Source of the DNA: Bacillus sp. ISL-41
Lineage (GTDB): Bacteria; Bacillota; Bacilli; Bacillales; Cytobacillaceae
Direction of reading: 5' to 3'
Assembly (NCBI RefSeq): GCF_018613235.1
Contig: NZ_JAGGQP010000017.1
Span: 1-64,000, forward strand
Length of the DNA stretch: 64,000 nt
In this document: positions 16,190 to 25,494 of the stretch, one piece after another
Layout of the letters: the number at the start of each line of letters is the position of its first letter
Numbering within the stretch: the first letter of the stretch is position 1
Program-made: the position numbers and the translations under genes
The notes under the pieces: generated by a model
The model's input: only the letters and a program-made list of their open reading frames with translations
What the model was told of the DNA's origin: nothing
The model's database searches: none

Positions 16190-16804
16190 ATGAAACGGTT
16201 ATTTGATCTTTCCGTGTCATTACTACTGTTAATTGCTTTATCTCCAATCTTTATCATTGTCTCGTTAATAATAAGAGTAAAACTAGGATCTCCCATTATA
16301 TTTAAACAACAGCGACCCGGTTTATATGGAGAACTTTTTTGTCTGTACAAATTCAGAACCATGACGGATGAAACAGACGCACATGGACAATTGCTTCCTG
16401 ATTTTAAACGGTTAACATCATTTGGGAAATTACTTCGGAAATATAGCTTGGATGAGTACCCCCAGTTGTGGAATGTTGTAAAAGGTGATTTAAGTTTAGT
16501 GGGGCCAAGGCCTCTACTTAGGGAATATATGCCTTTATATACAAAAGAACAGTCACTGAGGCACAATGTTAGACCAGGAATTACTGGGTGGGCACAGGTA
16601 AATGGGAGGAATGCTATTTCGTGGGAAGAGAAATTTAAGTTGGATATCTGGTATGTTAAGAACCATTCTTTCCTTCTTGACATGCGAATTTTGTTTTTAA
16701 CAGCCTACAAAGTTATTACATCTGAAGGTATAAACCAACCTGGCAACGTAACAGTAGAGAGTTTTAAAGGATCAAAAACGTCTATGGGAGGGGGGAATCG
16801 ATGA
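16190..16804 (+). CDS. epsL: Undecaprenyl-phosphate sugar phosphotransferase (EpsL-like)
   Basis: A 204-residue polyprenyl-phosphate hexose-1-phosphate transferase. A re-entrant N-terminal membrane helix comes first, then the family hallmarks FKQQRPGLYG, LYKFRTM, SLDEYPQLWNV, LSLVGPRPL and RPGITGWAQVNGRN. It starts each repeat unit by moving a phosphosugar (diacetylbacillosamine-type in B. subtilis) onto undecaprenyl phosphate. It overlaps epsM by 4 bp. Confidence 0.9.
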   Translation: MKRLFDLSVSLLLLIALSPIFIIVSLIIRVKLGSPIIFKQQRPGLYGELFCLYKFRTMTDETDAHGQLLPDFKRLTSFGKLLRKYSLDEYPQLWNVVKGDLSLVGPRPLLREYMPLYTKEQSLRHNVRPGITGWAQVNGRNAISWEEKFKLDIWYVKNHSFLLDMRILFLTAYKVITSEGINQPGNVTVESFKGSKTSMGGGNR

Positions 16805-17445
16805 AAGTAGTTCTTATTGGACATGGGGGGCATAGCAAGGTTATATCTGATATCATTCGGCCAATACCTGAGCTTCAAATTATTGGATATTTGGATAATA
16901 AGTACGAAGTTAAGCAAGTCATAAACAACGTGATATTAGGTCCTGTTAAAGCAGCAAAGGAAATTAAAGATGCACATGGAAATGTAAAATTTATTATAGC
17001 GATTGGAGATAATCGAACAAGGAAATTAATTGCTGAACAGCTTAATTTTTTGAGCACTGACTATATTTCTCTTGCCCATCAATCAGCAAGCATCAGTCCG
17101 TCTGTCACTATCGGCTATGGTTCAGTTATAATGCCTCAAGCTGTAGTGAATTCAGATGCCATCATTGGGAATCATTGTATTCTTAATTCTTGTTCCGTGG
17201 TAGAGCATGACAGTATATTGGAAGACTTTGTTCACATCTGTCCCAATACTACAATTGCAGGCACTGTAAAACTGGGCCAAGGAACATTCGTGGGTAGTGG
17301 GGCTACGGTGATACCAAATAAAATAATTGGTGAGTGGTCAACCATTGGCGCAGGAGCAACTGTGATAGATCATCTTCCAGAGAATTGTCTTGCAGTAGGG
17401 ACGCCTGCAAAGGTAAAGAGGAAGGAAAAAGTTAATGCGGGGTGA
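16801..17445 (+). CDS. epsM: Sugar O/N-acetyltransferase, left-handed beta-helix (EpsM/PglD-like)
   Basis: A 214-residue PglD-type acetyltransferase: an N-terminal Rossmann-like domain (VVLIGHGGHSKV, IAIGDN) and a C-terminal hexapeptide-repeat helix with the catalytic His in VVEHDS. In the bacillosamine route it acetylates the 4-amino sugar made by EpsN. It is translationally coupled to the genes on both sides. Confidence 0.88.
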   Translation: MKVVLIGHGGHSKVISDIIRPIPELQIIGYLDNKYEVKQVINNVILGPVKAAKEIKDAHGNVKFIIAIGDNRTRKLIAEQLNFLSTDYISLAHQSASISPSVTIGYGSVIMPQAVVNSDAIIGNHCILNSCSVVEHDSILEDFVHICPNTTIAGTVKLGQGTFVGSGATVIPNKIIGEWSTIGAGATVIDHLPENCLAVGTPAKVKRKEKVNAG

Positions 17446-17449
17446 AGAA

Positions 17450-18637
17450 ATGGAACCAGTAGTTCAAAAGAAGAGAATTTTTCTGTCCTCACCACATATG
17501 AGTGGGAATGAAGGAAAGTATATTAATGAAGCATTTGCAACCAATTGGATTGCCCCTCTTGGCCCCAATGTGGATGCGTTTGAAGAAGAAATAGCTCACT
17601 ATGTAGGAGCCAGTGAAGCAGTTGCCGTCAGTTCAGGAACGGCTGCTATCCATCTGGCTCTTTCTTTATTGGGTGTCGGAAATGGTGATAAAGTGTTTTG
17701 CTCTAGCCTTACTTTTATAGCTAGTGCCAATCCTATCATTTATCAAGGTGCAGAGCCAATCTTTATTGATTCTGAACCTGAAACATGGAATATGTCTCCT
17801 AAGGCATTGGAGCGGGCTTTCGAGGACTCATTAATGGATGGAGCGCTCCCTAAAGCAGTCATTGTTGTAAATTTGTATGGACAAAGTGCAAAAATGGATG
17901 AAATCTTAACCATTTGTAACAAATACGGCGTTCCGATAGTGGAAGATGCAGCAGAGTCTCTTGGAGCGATTTATAAAGGGAAATTCAGCGGAACATTTGG
18001 TAAATTCGGAGTCTTTTCTTTTAATGGAAATAAAATCATCACAACTTCGGGTGGTGGAATGCTCATTTCTGAAGACCGAGCCGCTTTACAGAAAGCAAGG
18101 TTTTTAGCAACCCAAGCCCGCGATAATGCTTCACACTATCAACATAGTCAAATTGGATACAACTATCGATTAAGTAATATTTTAGCTGGCATTGGCAGAG
18201 CACAATTAGAGGTACTCGAGGAAAGAGTTACTACCAGAAGAGCTGTATTTCAAAGATACTATAATGCACTGTCAGAATTACCTGGTTTTTCATTCATGCC
18301 TGAGCTGCAAGAAACCTATTCTAACCGATGGCTGACTGCTTTAACGATTAATGAGAAGGAATCTGGTATATCAGTTTCTGAAATGCTCAAAGCATTAAGT
18401 GTTGAAAATATTGAGGCTAGACCAGTTTGGAAGCCACTGCATCTGCAGCCTATATTTAAAGGTCGGAAATACTATCCACATGATGTCGGAGAAAGCGTAT
18501 CAGAAAACCTCTTTAACAACGGATTGTGCTTGCCATCTGGATCAAATATGTCAGAAGCGGATATAGATTCTGTGATTTACTATATCAAGCAATCAGTTTC
18601 TAAAAGGAAGGAAAAAGTGGATATGATTAATATTTAG
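17450..18637 (+). CDS. epsN: PLP-dependent sugar aminotransferase (EpsN/DegT-like)
   Basis: A 395-residue DegT/DnrJ/EryC1 aminotransferase. SSPHMSGNE and NWIAPLGPNVD near the N-terminus, GTAAIHLALS, and a PLP-binding Lys in SFNGNKIITT match EpsN closely. It aminates the 4-keto sugar produced by EpsC. ATG 17450 is preferred (GGGGTGA just upstream); ATG 17435 is possible. Confidence 0.9.
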   Translation: MEPVVQKKRIFLSSPHMSGNEGKYINEAFATNWIAPLGPNVDAFEEEIAHYVGASEAVAVSSGTAAIHLALSLLGVGNGDKVFCSSLTFIASANPIIYQGAEPIFIDSEPETWNMSPKALERAFEDSLMDGALPKAVIVVNLYGQSAKMDEILTICNKYGVPIVEDAAESLGAIYKGKFSGTFGKFGVFSFNGNKIITTSGGGMLISEDRAALQKARFLATQARDNASHYQHSQIGYNYRLSNILAGIGRAQLEVLEERVTTRRAVFQRYYNALSELPGFSFMPELQETYSNRWLTALTINEKESGISVSEMLKALSVENIEARPVWKPLHLQPIFKGRKYYPHDVGESVSENLFNNGLCLPSGSNMSEADIDSVIYYIKQSVSKRKEKVDMINI

Positions 18638-18668
18638 CATTTATTTTAAGAAAAACGGGGTATGAGTC

Positions 18669-19010
18669 GTGATTGGTAAAACGATGTATGAACGCAGAAG
18701 ACAAAAGGGTTTGACGATATCTGAGTTAGCGAAACGAACCAAGATCTCAAAATCGTATTTAAGCAATATTGAACGCGATTTAAATCGAAATCCTTCTATT
18801 GATGTTGTTCAAAGGATAGCAGCAGTACTGGATATCGAATTAGAAGAATTTTTAAGGATTGAGAAAACAAATGGAAATCCGAATAATATTGATGAGGATT
18901 TAATTAGTTTTGCTGCGGAACTGAAGGAATCAGGTATACAAAAAGAACAAATTAGTGAGTACAAGACGCTCTTCGAATTTATTCAATGGAAGAATCAGAA
19001 TCCGACATAG
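18669..19010 (+). CDS. sinR: SinR-like transcriptional repressor
   Basis: A 113-residue protein almost the length of B. subtilis SinR. An N-terminal XRE-type helix-turn-helix (residues 5-60) includes LAKRTKISKSYLSNIER, close to the SinR recognition helix, followed by NPSIDVVQ. The C-terminal SinI/SinR dimerisation domain (about 78-110) has ELKESGIQKEQI and ends in F-x-x-W-K. The start is GTG 18669. SinR binds GTTCTYT half-sites; palindromic copies stand before all five accessory operons here. It may be the genome's SinR or a local paralogue, and its place inside an operon it probably represses implies feedback. Confidence 0.88.
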   Translation: MIGKTMYERRRQKGLTISELAKRTKISKSYLSNIERDLNRNPSIDVVQRIAAVLDIELEEFLRIEKTNGNPNNIDEDLISFAAELKESGIQKEQISEYKTLFEFIQWKNQNPT

Positions 19011-19030
19011 AATTAAATGAGGTATGTATT

Positions 19031-19795
19031 ATGGAAAAGAGTAATCGAATTCCCAAAACGATTCATTACTGCTGGTTTGGAGGGAAAGAAAAACCGGACC
19101 TGGTGAAAAGGTGTATTGAAAGTTGGCGAAAGCATTTACCAGATTATCAATTGACTGAATGGAATGAAATAAATTTTAATATTGAAAAAAACTACTATGT
19201 CAAGGAAGCATACCAATCAGGAAAGTATGCTTTTGTAAGCGATTTCGCCCGCGTATACGCTCTTTACCATTATGGGGGCATTTATTTGGATACAGATGTA
19301 GAGGTATATAAACCATTTGACGATCTCTTACATCACCCATCTTTTTGGGGCTTTGAACAAGGAAACTATATAGCAACTAGCACAATAGGAGCTGAAAAAG
19401 GAAATCCATTAATCAAGCAATTCCTTGATTCATATAATGGGAAAACATTTATTAATGAAGATGGTTCACATAATCAGTTAACCAATGTTGCGCTAATCAC
19501 ACAACTGCTCAAGTGGTTTGGACTAAAGACAAACGGCAATTATCAAGAAATTGAAGGAATGGGCGTTTTTTATCCACAAACATTTTTTTCTCCATACGAT
19601 TATATAAATTGTCAATCACTCGAAACAGATCAAACGTATACTGTTCACCATTTTTATAAGAGCTGGCTGCCATTCAAAACAAGATTAAAAGGCAAAGTGA
19701 AATTTGTCCTTTCGCGGCTTATAGGAGGGCACAATATTGCCAGAATAAGGAATTATCGTTCAGGTAAAATCTTTAAGGGGAATGCTCATGGTTAA
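19031..19795 (+). CDS. Glycosyltransferase with DXD motif (Gly_transf_sug type)
   Basis: A 254-residue glycosyltransferase: IPKTIHYCWFGG at the start, a helical region with FVSDFARVYALYHYGGIYLDTDVEV carrying the DTD metal/nucleotide-sugar site. Such proteins add galactosyl- or mannosyl-type residues in capsules. The start codon is ATG 19031 after TGAGG. A paralogue sharing the same opening motif lies at 24711. Confidence 0.82.
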   Translation: MEKSNRIPKTIHYCWFGGKEKPDLVKRCIESWRKHLPDYQLTEWNEINFNIEKNYYVKEAYQSGKYAFVSDFARVYALYHYGGIYLDTDVEVYKPFDDLLHHPSFWGFEQGNYIATSTIGAEKGNPLIKQFLDSYNGKTFINEDGSHNQLTNVALITQLLKWFGLKTNGNYQEIEGMGVFYPQTFFSPYDYINCQSLETDQTYTVHHFYKSWLPFKTRLKGKVKFVLSRLIGGHNIARIRNYRSGKIFKGNAHG

Positions 19796-20423
19796 CCTGT
19801 GTAAAAAAATTATAATGACATTAATAGTAGAAGGTAAAAAGCGTGGGTTTTTCATCGCCTTTCTAATGAATATATCGCATGCTATCGGTCTATTAAGGGG
19901 TATGTTTTTTAAAGGATTGTATTACAAAAATATAAAATCAACCCTATTTTCTCTTCAAGCAAATAGTAAGATAGAAATTTTCAATAAAAAGGCAAGGGTA
20001 TCGATTGGGGAATTCGTTTTCATAAGAAAAAATGCAAGCATTCGAATTGATTTTGATGGTGTATTGGATATTGGCAAAAATGTTTTCATTAATGATAATT
20101 GCAATATCAACTGTGTCAATCGAATCACTATAGGTAAAAATACAAAGATTGCTCCCAATGTGTGCATTAATGATCATGATCATAATTATAAAAAGGATTC
20201 AAAGGATCATTTGATAAGAGGAGAAGTGACCATAGGAGAAAACGTCTGGATAGGTTCCAATGTAGTCATATTGAGAGATACAAAAATAGGAGATAATGTG
20301 GTTGTAGCTGCTGGAAGTGTCGTGAAAGGGAATGTACCTTCAAATACAATTTATATGAGTAAAAGAGAGACAGAGGTCAGGCCTTTTAAAAATAATGAAA
20401 AAATTGTGCAGTTTGGCGGCTAA
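19788..20423 (+). CDS. Hexapeptide-repeat acyltransferase (CapG/colanic acid type)
   Basis: A 211-residue left-handed beta-helix protein with the NDHDHNY and RGEVTIGENVWIGSNVVIL region of xenobiotic/colanic-acid acetyltransferases. The His of the NDHD block is the likely base. It probably O-acetylates a sugar of the repeat unit. ATG 19788 has AAGGGG seven bases upstream; ATG 19782 lies too close to it. It overlaps the previous gene by 8 bp. Confidence 0.8.
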   Translation: MVNLCKKIIMTLIVEGKKRGFFIAFLMNISHAIGLLRGMFFKGLYYKNIKSTLFSLQANSKIEIFNKKARVSIGEFVFIRKNASIRIDFDGVLDIGKNVFINDNCNINCVNRITIGKNTKIAPNVCINDHDHNYKKDSKDHLIRGEVTIGENVWIGSNVVILRDTKIGDNVVVAAGSVVKGNVPSNTIYMSKRETEVRPFKNNEKIVQFGG

Positions 20424-20450
20424 AAGTATTCTAATGGTGAGGATAATTTA

Positions 20451-21650
20451 ATGAAAAAAAATATCTTAATTTCTGTCTATAATATGGAAATTGGCGGCAT
20501 TGAACGAAGCTTAATAAACATGCTGGAAAGCTTTGATTACCAAGAATTTAATGTGGATCTATTAATCTTCCATCACGTGGGCGAATTTATGAGTTTGATC
20601 CCAAAAGAAGTAAATATCTTGCCTCAGATTGATGAATATTCAGTTTTTCGTAAACCGATCAAACTTTGCATTAAAGAAAAACATTATTATTTAGCCGGTG
20701 TTAGATTACTTTCAAAGTACTTGGCGAAAGCCAAATACAAAAATAGAGTCTTTGAGGAGAAAGCTGGTTATATACAAATGCAGCTTAGCCAGAAGTACTC
20801 TTCCTTCATTTTACCGAACCACAAAAAAGAGTACGATGTCGCAATAAGTTATGCCTGGCCGCATGATATTGTTGCGAAAAAAGTAAAGGCAAAGAAGAAA
20901 ATAGCCTGGGTCCATACTGATTATAGCAAGCTGGAAATTGACAACGAACTGGATCTTAAAGTTTGGAACCAATTTGATCATATTGCATCTGTATCTGATG
21001 CTTGCAAGGAAGCATTCTTATCAACATATCCAGGCTTGAAAGAAAAAGTGTGCGTGGTAGAAAACATTACTTCACCTGCTTTCATTAAGAAAATGGCGGA
21101 GGAAGAAATGAATTTTTCTGAAGATAAATCTCAAACCTTTTCAATTGTCTCTGTTGGCAGATTATCATATGTAAAAGGCTTTGATCTGGCAGCAGAAGCG
21201 CTTAAACTGCTTCATAACAAAGGGCTAACTAATATAAAGTGGTATATTATTGGATATGGTGGGTATGAAAAGGAATTGAAAAGGATAATTTCAAACCTCA
21301 ATTTAGACGAGAGTTTTATTCTTCTGGGCAAAAAAACGAACCCATATCCTTATATAAAAAACTGTGACCTCTACGTGCAGCCCTCCAGGTACGAAGGAAA
21401 AGCAGTGACGGTATCTGAGGCTAAAATCCTTGGAAAACCTATTCTAATAACGAATTATCCAACAGCATCGAGCCAGATCGAACATGGAAAGGAAGGCATT
21501 ATCTGTGAATTGAGCTCTGCAGGTTTAGCAAAAGGAATAGAGGAGTTTTATAATAATCAAGAATTGAAGACTTATTTAATCAATCATCTGCAAAACAGGG
21601 ATTATAGTAATTATCACGAATTAGAGAAGCTTTATAGGTTAATTTGTTAA
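20451..21650 (+). CDS. Glycosyltransferase family 4 (GT-B)
   Basis: A 399-residue GT-B enzyme. The N-terminal domain has the NMEIGGIERSLINML acceptor-side motif; the C-terminal domain has VSVGRLSYVKGFDLA and the donor-binding E-x7-E pair in YVQPSRYEGKAVTVSEA. It is the last gene of the eps operon before the next SinR-type box. Donor and linkage cannot be read from the sequence. Confidence 0.85.
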   Translation: MKKNILISVYNMEIGGIERSLINMLESFDYQEFNVDLLIFHHVGEFMSLIPKEVNILPQIDEYSVFRKPIKLCIKEKHYYLAGVRLLSKYLAKAKYKNRVFEEKAGYIQMQLSQKYSSFILPNHKKEYDVAISYAWPHDIVAKKVKAKKKIAWVHTDYSKLEIDNELDLKVWNQFDHIASVSDACKEAFLSTYPGLKEKVCVVENITSPAFIKKMAEEEMNFSEDKSQTFSIVSVGRLSYVKGFDLAAEALKLLHNKGLTNIKWYIIGYGGYEKELKRIISNLNLDESFILLGKKTNPYPYIKNCDLYVQPSRYEGKAVTVSEAKILGKPILITNYPTASSQIEHGKEGIICELSSAGLAKGIEEFYNNQELKTYLINHLQNRDYSNYHELEKLYRLIC

Positions 21651-21688
21651 AAAGGTTAGGGCAAATTGGCGTTTTATGTCGACATCTT

Positions 21689-21797
21689 ATTCTTTAAAAA
21701 GAACAATTGGTGAGTTATAATTTAAAAAAGTGAATGGATTTATAAGTTCATATGTTCTCTGTATATTTTTTTGCTCATGTTGTTCTCTATAGTGAAC
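21689..21797 (+). promoter_or_regulatory. Regulatory region of the Kdo/capsule operon with SinR-type boxes
   Basis: ATTCTTTAAAAAGAAC at 21689-21704 and GTTCTCTATAGTGAAC at 21782-21797 are palindromic boxes; a half-site GTTCTCT lies at 21754-21760. A TATAAT occurs at 21716-21721, but its -35 is unclear. The layout (one box near the promoter, one shortly before the first start codon) repeats that of the eps and lasso operons. Confidence 0.65.
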
Positions 21798-21831
21798 GAG
21801 TAAGGATTTCTATAATTAAGGTGTGAATAAT

Positions 21832-23616
21832 TTGAAAGATATTATTATGAAGCTTAGGGTACTTTTTAACAAAAAGGATAAAAAGAAGTTTCTAATTCTT
21901 TTTATCATGATGATCATTGCAGCAATATTTGAGACTGTGGGAATCAGTTTAATTGTTCCTTTTGTTGGGATTGTTACAAATCCAGCGATGATTCATGAAC
22001 AAGCATTTCTTTCCTATTTATACAAATCTTTAAGTTTTCAATCTAATAATGCCTTTATCTTATTTTCAGTGATAGTCTTATTAGCCATTTTTCTAATGAA
22101 AAATTCATATTTATTATTATTCCAAAACCTTCAATACCGATTGATTTTCAATACAAAGATAAAGCTTTCGAGAACCATGTTTAGAGAATATTTAATGAAG
22201 CCATATACCTTTCATTTGCAAAGGAATACAGCAGAATTATTAAGAAATGTAAATGGTGAGGTAGGAAAAATATTTACAGGTATTTTACTAGCTGGTTTCC
22301 AACTGATAACCGAAATTATTGTTGTCATGTTTATTTTATCTTTACTAATTGTCACTGCACCGTTGGCCACCCTTACATCTGGAACCTTGTTAAGTGGGAG
22401 TGTAATTCTGTTCTTTAAGGTATTCCGCAAAAAGATTACCCATTTAGGTAAAGAAGAGCAGAGGTTAAGTCGTGAGGTAATTAAATGGGTAAATCAAGGC
22501 TTAGGAGCAAGTAAGGAAGTAAAGGTTTCAGGGAAAGAAAATTTCTTTGTCGAAAGCTATAATCAACAAAATCAAATTATGGCCAAAAACACTATATATA
22601 AAAATACATTAGACCAAGTCCCCAGGCTTTTTATAGAGACATTATTAGTTTCTGTTGTCTTGATTACGATGATCATCATTGTTTTTCAAGGAAAAGAAAC
22701 AGCCGAGTTGGTGGCCACTATGTCATTATTTGCAATGGCAGCTTTTCGGCTCATGCCTTCAATTACAAGAATCGTAGCAATGCTAACTTCAATTCGCTAT
22801 AGTAAGCCAGCCCTAACGGTAATCTTTAATGATCTAATAAATGAAAATAATGTGACAAGCTTGAACGGCCAAGAACCAGCTAACAACTCCAAAAAAATCA
22901 CAATAAATACTTATGAGAAGACTTTCAAACAATCTATTCAATTAGAAAACATCCATTTTAGATACCCAAATCAAGAGGAGTGTTCTATAAAAAATATATC
23001 ATTAAGAATTCCGATAGGGGGCTCAGTGGCTTTTGTAGGAAAATCCGGTGCTGGGAAAACGACAATAGTCGACATAATCCTGGGCCTTTTAGAACCAGAA
23101 AGTGGTCATGTCTTTGTCGATGGCCATGAATTAAATAGGGTTTTGCCCGTGTGGAAAGAGAAAATAGGATATATTCCTCAAACCATTTATCTATCTGACG
23201 ACACTATCCGAAAAAATGTAGCATTTGGACTTATGGATCAAGACATTGAAGAAGATGCTGTTCTCAGGGCTATTGAGGATGCACAGCTAAAAGATTTCAT
23301 TGAATCACTGCCTGACGGATTAGATACAGTCGTTGGCGAGAGAGGTGTAAGGCTCTCGGGTGGTCAACGCCAGCGCATAGGAATTGCGAGAGCATTGTAT
23401 CATAACCCAGAAATTATCTTTTTGGATGAAGCAACCTCTGCCTTAGACCACGAGACAGAGAAAGAAATCATGAAGGCAATTGATCGTCTTAAAGGGGAAA
23501 AAACTTTGATCATTATAGCACATCGACTAAGTACCATTGAAAATTGTGACATTGTGTTTAGAGTTGAAAAGGGAAAGTTGATTTCTTCGGAAAGTAAACT
23601 TTTACAGACAATGTAA
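21832..23616 (+). CDS. ABC transporter, probable lipid-linked oligosaccharide flippase (PglK/MsbA-like)
   Basis: About 594 residues: six membrane helices, then an ATPase domain with Walker A GKSGAGKT, signature LSGGQRQR and Walker B IIFLDEAT. No MOP-type Wzx flippase is encoded in the window. The pathway makes a bacillosamine-type first sugar, and in Campylobacter the ABC protein PglK flips such lipid-linked glycans. This is therefore the best flippase candidate (inference). TTG 21832 is spaced correctly for AAGGTG; GTG 21823 and ATG 21847 are alternatives. Confidence 0.75.
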   Translation: MKDIIMKLRVLFNKKDKKKFLILFIMMIIAAIFETVGISLIVPFVGIVTNPAMIHEQAFLSYLYKSLSFQSNNAFILFSVIVLLAIFLMKNSYLLLFQNLQYRLIFNTKIKLSRTMFREYLMKPYTFHLQRNTAELLRNVNGEVGKIFTGILLAGFQLITEIIVVMFILSLLIVTAPLATLTSGTLLSGSVILFFKVFRKKITHLGKEEQRLSREVIKWVNQGLGASKEVKVSGKENFFVESYNQQNQIMAKNTIYKNTLDQVPRLFIETLLVSVVLITMIIIVFQGKETAELVATMSLFAMAAFRLMPSITRIVAMLTSIRYSKPALTVIFNDLINENNVTSLNGQEPANNSKKITINTYEKTFKQSIQLENIHFRYPNQEECSIKNISLRIPIGGSVAFVGKSGAGKTTIVDIILGLLEPESGHVFVDGHELNRVLPVWKEKIGYIPQTIYLSDDTIRKNVAFGLMDQDIEEDAVLRAIEDAQLKDFIESLPDGLDTVVGERGVRLSGGQRQRIGIARALYHNPEIIFLDEATSALDHETEKEIMKAIDRLKGEKTLIIIAHRLSTIENCDIVFRVEKGKLISSESKLLQTM

Positions 23617-23640
23617 ATGCTTACTAGTGAGGAGGTGGGG

Positions 23641-24645
23641 ATGCTGCCGAAGATAAGCGTCATAATACCAGTGTATAATGTTGAAAAATACTTGCACAGA
23701 TGTGTAGAAAGTGTATTGAATCAGACATTCCAAGACTTTGAAATCATTCTGATAAACGATGGCTCCACAGATCATTCAGGTCAAATTTGTGATGAATTAG
23801 CTCAGAAGGACAGTCGAATAACCGTAATTCATAAAAATAACGCAAGGGTTTCTGCAGCGAGAAATGACGGACTGAAATTAGCAAAGGGAGAATATGTGAG
23901 TTTTATTGACTCAGATGACTGGATTGAGCCTGAAATGTACCAAGTCATGATTCAAAAAGCTGAAAAATTAAATTTGGATTTTATTATGTGTGATTACAAA
24001 AAAAAATCAGAGAACTACGAGGAAGAGAGAACTCAGCCTATACGAGGCGGTTACTATTCAGGAGATCAAATCAAAAAAGAGCTGTTTCAATGTTTAATTA
24101 TGTTCGATCACATTGAGTTTCCACCTACCATCTCAAACTGTGTTTGCTTAATTGATTCAAATTTTTTAAGACAAAACAATATTTCGTATGACGAAGATAT
24201 ACACTACTGCGAAGATTCATTATTCGGATCAAAAATGATATATCATGCTAAAAGATTCTTTTACTTAAAGGGTTTTCATTTCTACAACTACTTTTATAAC
24301 CCAACATCTACCACGAATACATATAATGATAAAAAATGGAATTCTTATCTAAAGATAAACGAGCGGTTAGAGAAATATTTTGAGAAAACAGATGAATACG
24401 ATTTTACAAGACAGATTAAAATTAATATGCTGTATTTTACATTAAATACCTTAGGGCAAATAAGATATTCTAATTCTAACCTGGTATGTCGAATCCAGAT
24501 GATTGAAGAAATTATGTATCAACCGAAAGTAAAACAAATATTTCCGGGGTTTAAGCTGCCAAATGTCCCGTTAAAAACGAAAGCAATAATTTTATTAATT
24601 AAGTTTAGAATGGTTAAGATGTTTTTCTTAGTAACTCAGAGGTAA
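23641..24645 (+). CDS. Glycosyltransferase family 2
   Basis: A 334-residue GT-A enzyme: ISVIIPVYNVEKYL, INDGSTDHSG, and the metal-binding DSDD in SFIDSDDWIEP. It transfers a sugar from a nucleotide donor to the growing repeat unit on the cytoplasmic side. ATG 23641 follows GGAGGTGGGG. Confidence 0.88.
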   Translation: MLPKISVIIPVYNVEKYLHRCVESVLNQTFQDFEIILINDGSTDHSGQICDELAQKDSRITVIHKNNARVSAARNDGLKLAKGEYVSFIDSDDWIEPEMYQVMIQKAEKLNLDFIMCDYKKKSENYEEERTQPIRGGYYSGDQIKKELFQCLIMFDHIEFPPTISNCVCLIDSNFLRQNNISYDEDIHYCEDSLFGSKMIYHAKRFFYLKGFHFYNYFYNPTSTTNTYNDKKWNSYLKINERLEKYFEKTDEYDFTRQIKINMLYFTLNTLGQIRYSNSNLVCRIQMIEEIMYQPKVKQIFPGFKLPNVPLKTKAIILLIKFRMVKMFFLVTQR

Positions 24646-24710
24646 ATATGAACTTTTGCCAATATGGAAGGAAAAATGAATGAAAACAGCAACGAAAGGG
24701 ATCGATTTAA

Positions 24711-25490
24711 ATGATAAGAAAAGTTATTCATTATTGCTGGTTTGGAAAAGGTGAGCATTCAGAATTGATAACAAGGTGTATTTCAAGTTGGAAAAAATTT
24801 TGTCCTGACTACGAAATAATAGAGTGGAATGAGACGAACTTTGATATAAATTCTACTATTTGGACAAAAGAAGCATATGAGAAGAAAAAATATGCCTTTG
24901 TTTCCGATTATGTTAGGTTATATGCTCTTTATAATTATGGAGGAGTTTATCTTGATACAGACGTCGAATTATTTAAAAATATAGATGTATTTTTAGGACA
25001 TAAAGCATTTTCGGGATTTGAAAATGACAAATATGTTAACACAGGAATAATGGGGAGCGTTACAAAGCATCCAGTAATAAAGACATTTTTGCAATATTAT
25101 GATAACCGACATTTTATTAATGAAAATGGAGGTATAAATGATGACCCTAATGTCAGATTTATAACACGAATATTAAAAAGCTATGGACTATTAAATAATG
25201 ATAGCTTACAAAATGTTAACGGAATGCACATTTATCCAAAAACATATTTTTGTCCAATTGATGCAAATGGGAACAGAGATTTCTCGAATTTGACACATTG
25301 TGTCCACCATTTCAACTCTTCCTGGAGACCAGAAGAAGAACGTTTGCAAGTAGCACTTATGCATAAATGGTATTATCCTATCTATAAAAAAGCCGTCTTG
25401 GGTGCAATTTATTTAGTTAAATTGATTATCGGGAATGAGAATGCAAGAATGTTACGCTTAAAATATATTAAGTTATTTTTGAGAGAATAG
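24711..25490 (+). CDS. Glycosyltransferase with DXD motif (Gly_transf_sug type)
   Basis: A 259-residue paralogue of the protein at 19031: VIHYCWFGKGEHSE, then FVSDYVRLYALYNYGGVYLDTDVEL with the DTD site. The two copies sit in separate operons, suggesting related linkages in both repeat units. There is no membrane segment apart from a weak C-terminal hydrophobic stretch that may give peripheral attachment. Confidence 0.82.
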   Translation: MIRKVIHYCWFGKGEHSELITRCISSWKKFCPDYEIIEWNETNFDINSTIWTKEAYEKKKYAFVSDYVRLYALYNYGGVYLDTDVELFKNIDVFLGHKAFSGFENDKYVNTGIMGSVTKHPVIKTFLQYYDNRHFINENGGINDDPNVRFITRILKSYGLLNNDSLQNVNGMHIYPKTYFCPIDANGNRDFSNLTHCVHHFNSSWRPEEERLQVALMHKWYYPIYKKAVLGAIYLVKLIIGNENARMLRLKYIKLFLRE

Positions 25491-25494
25491 AATC

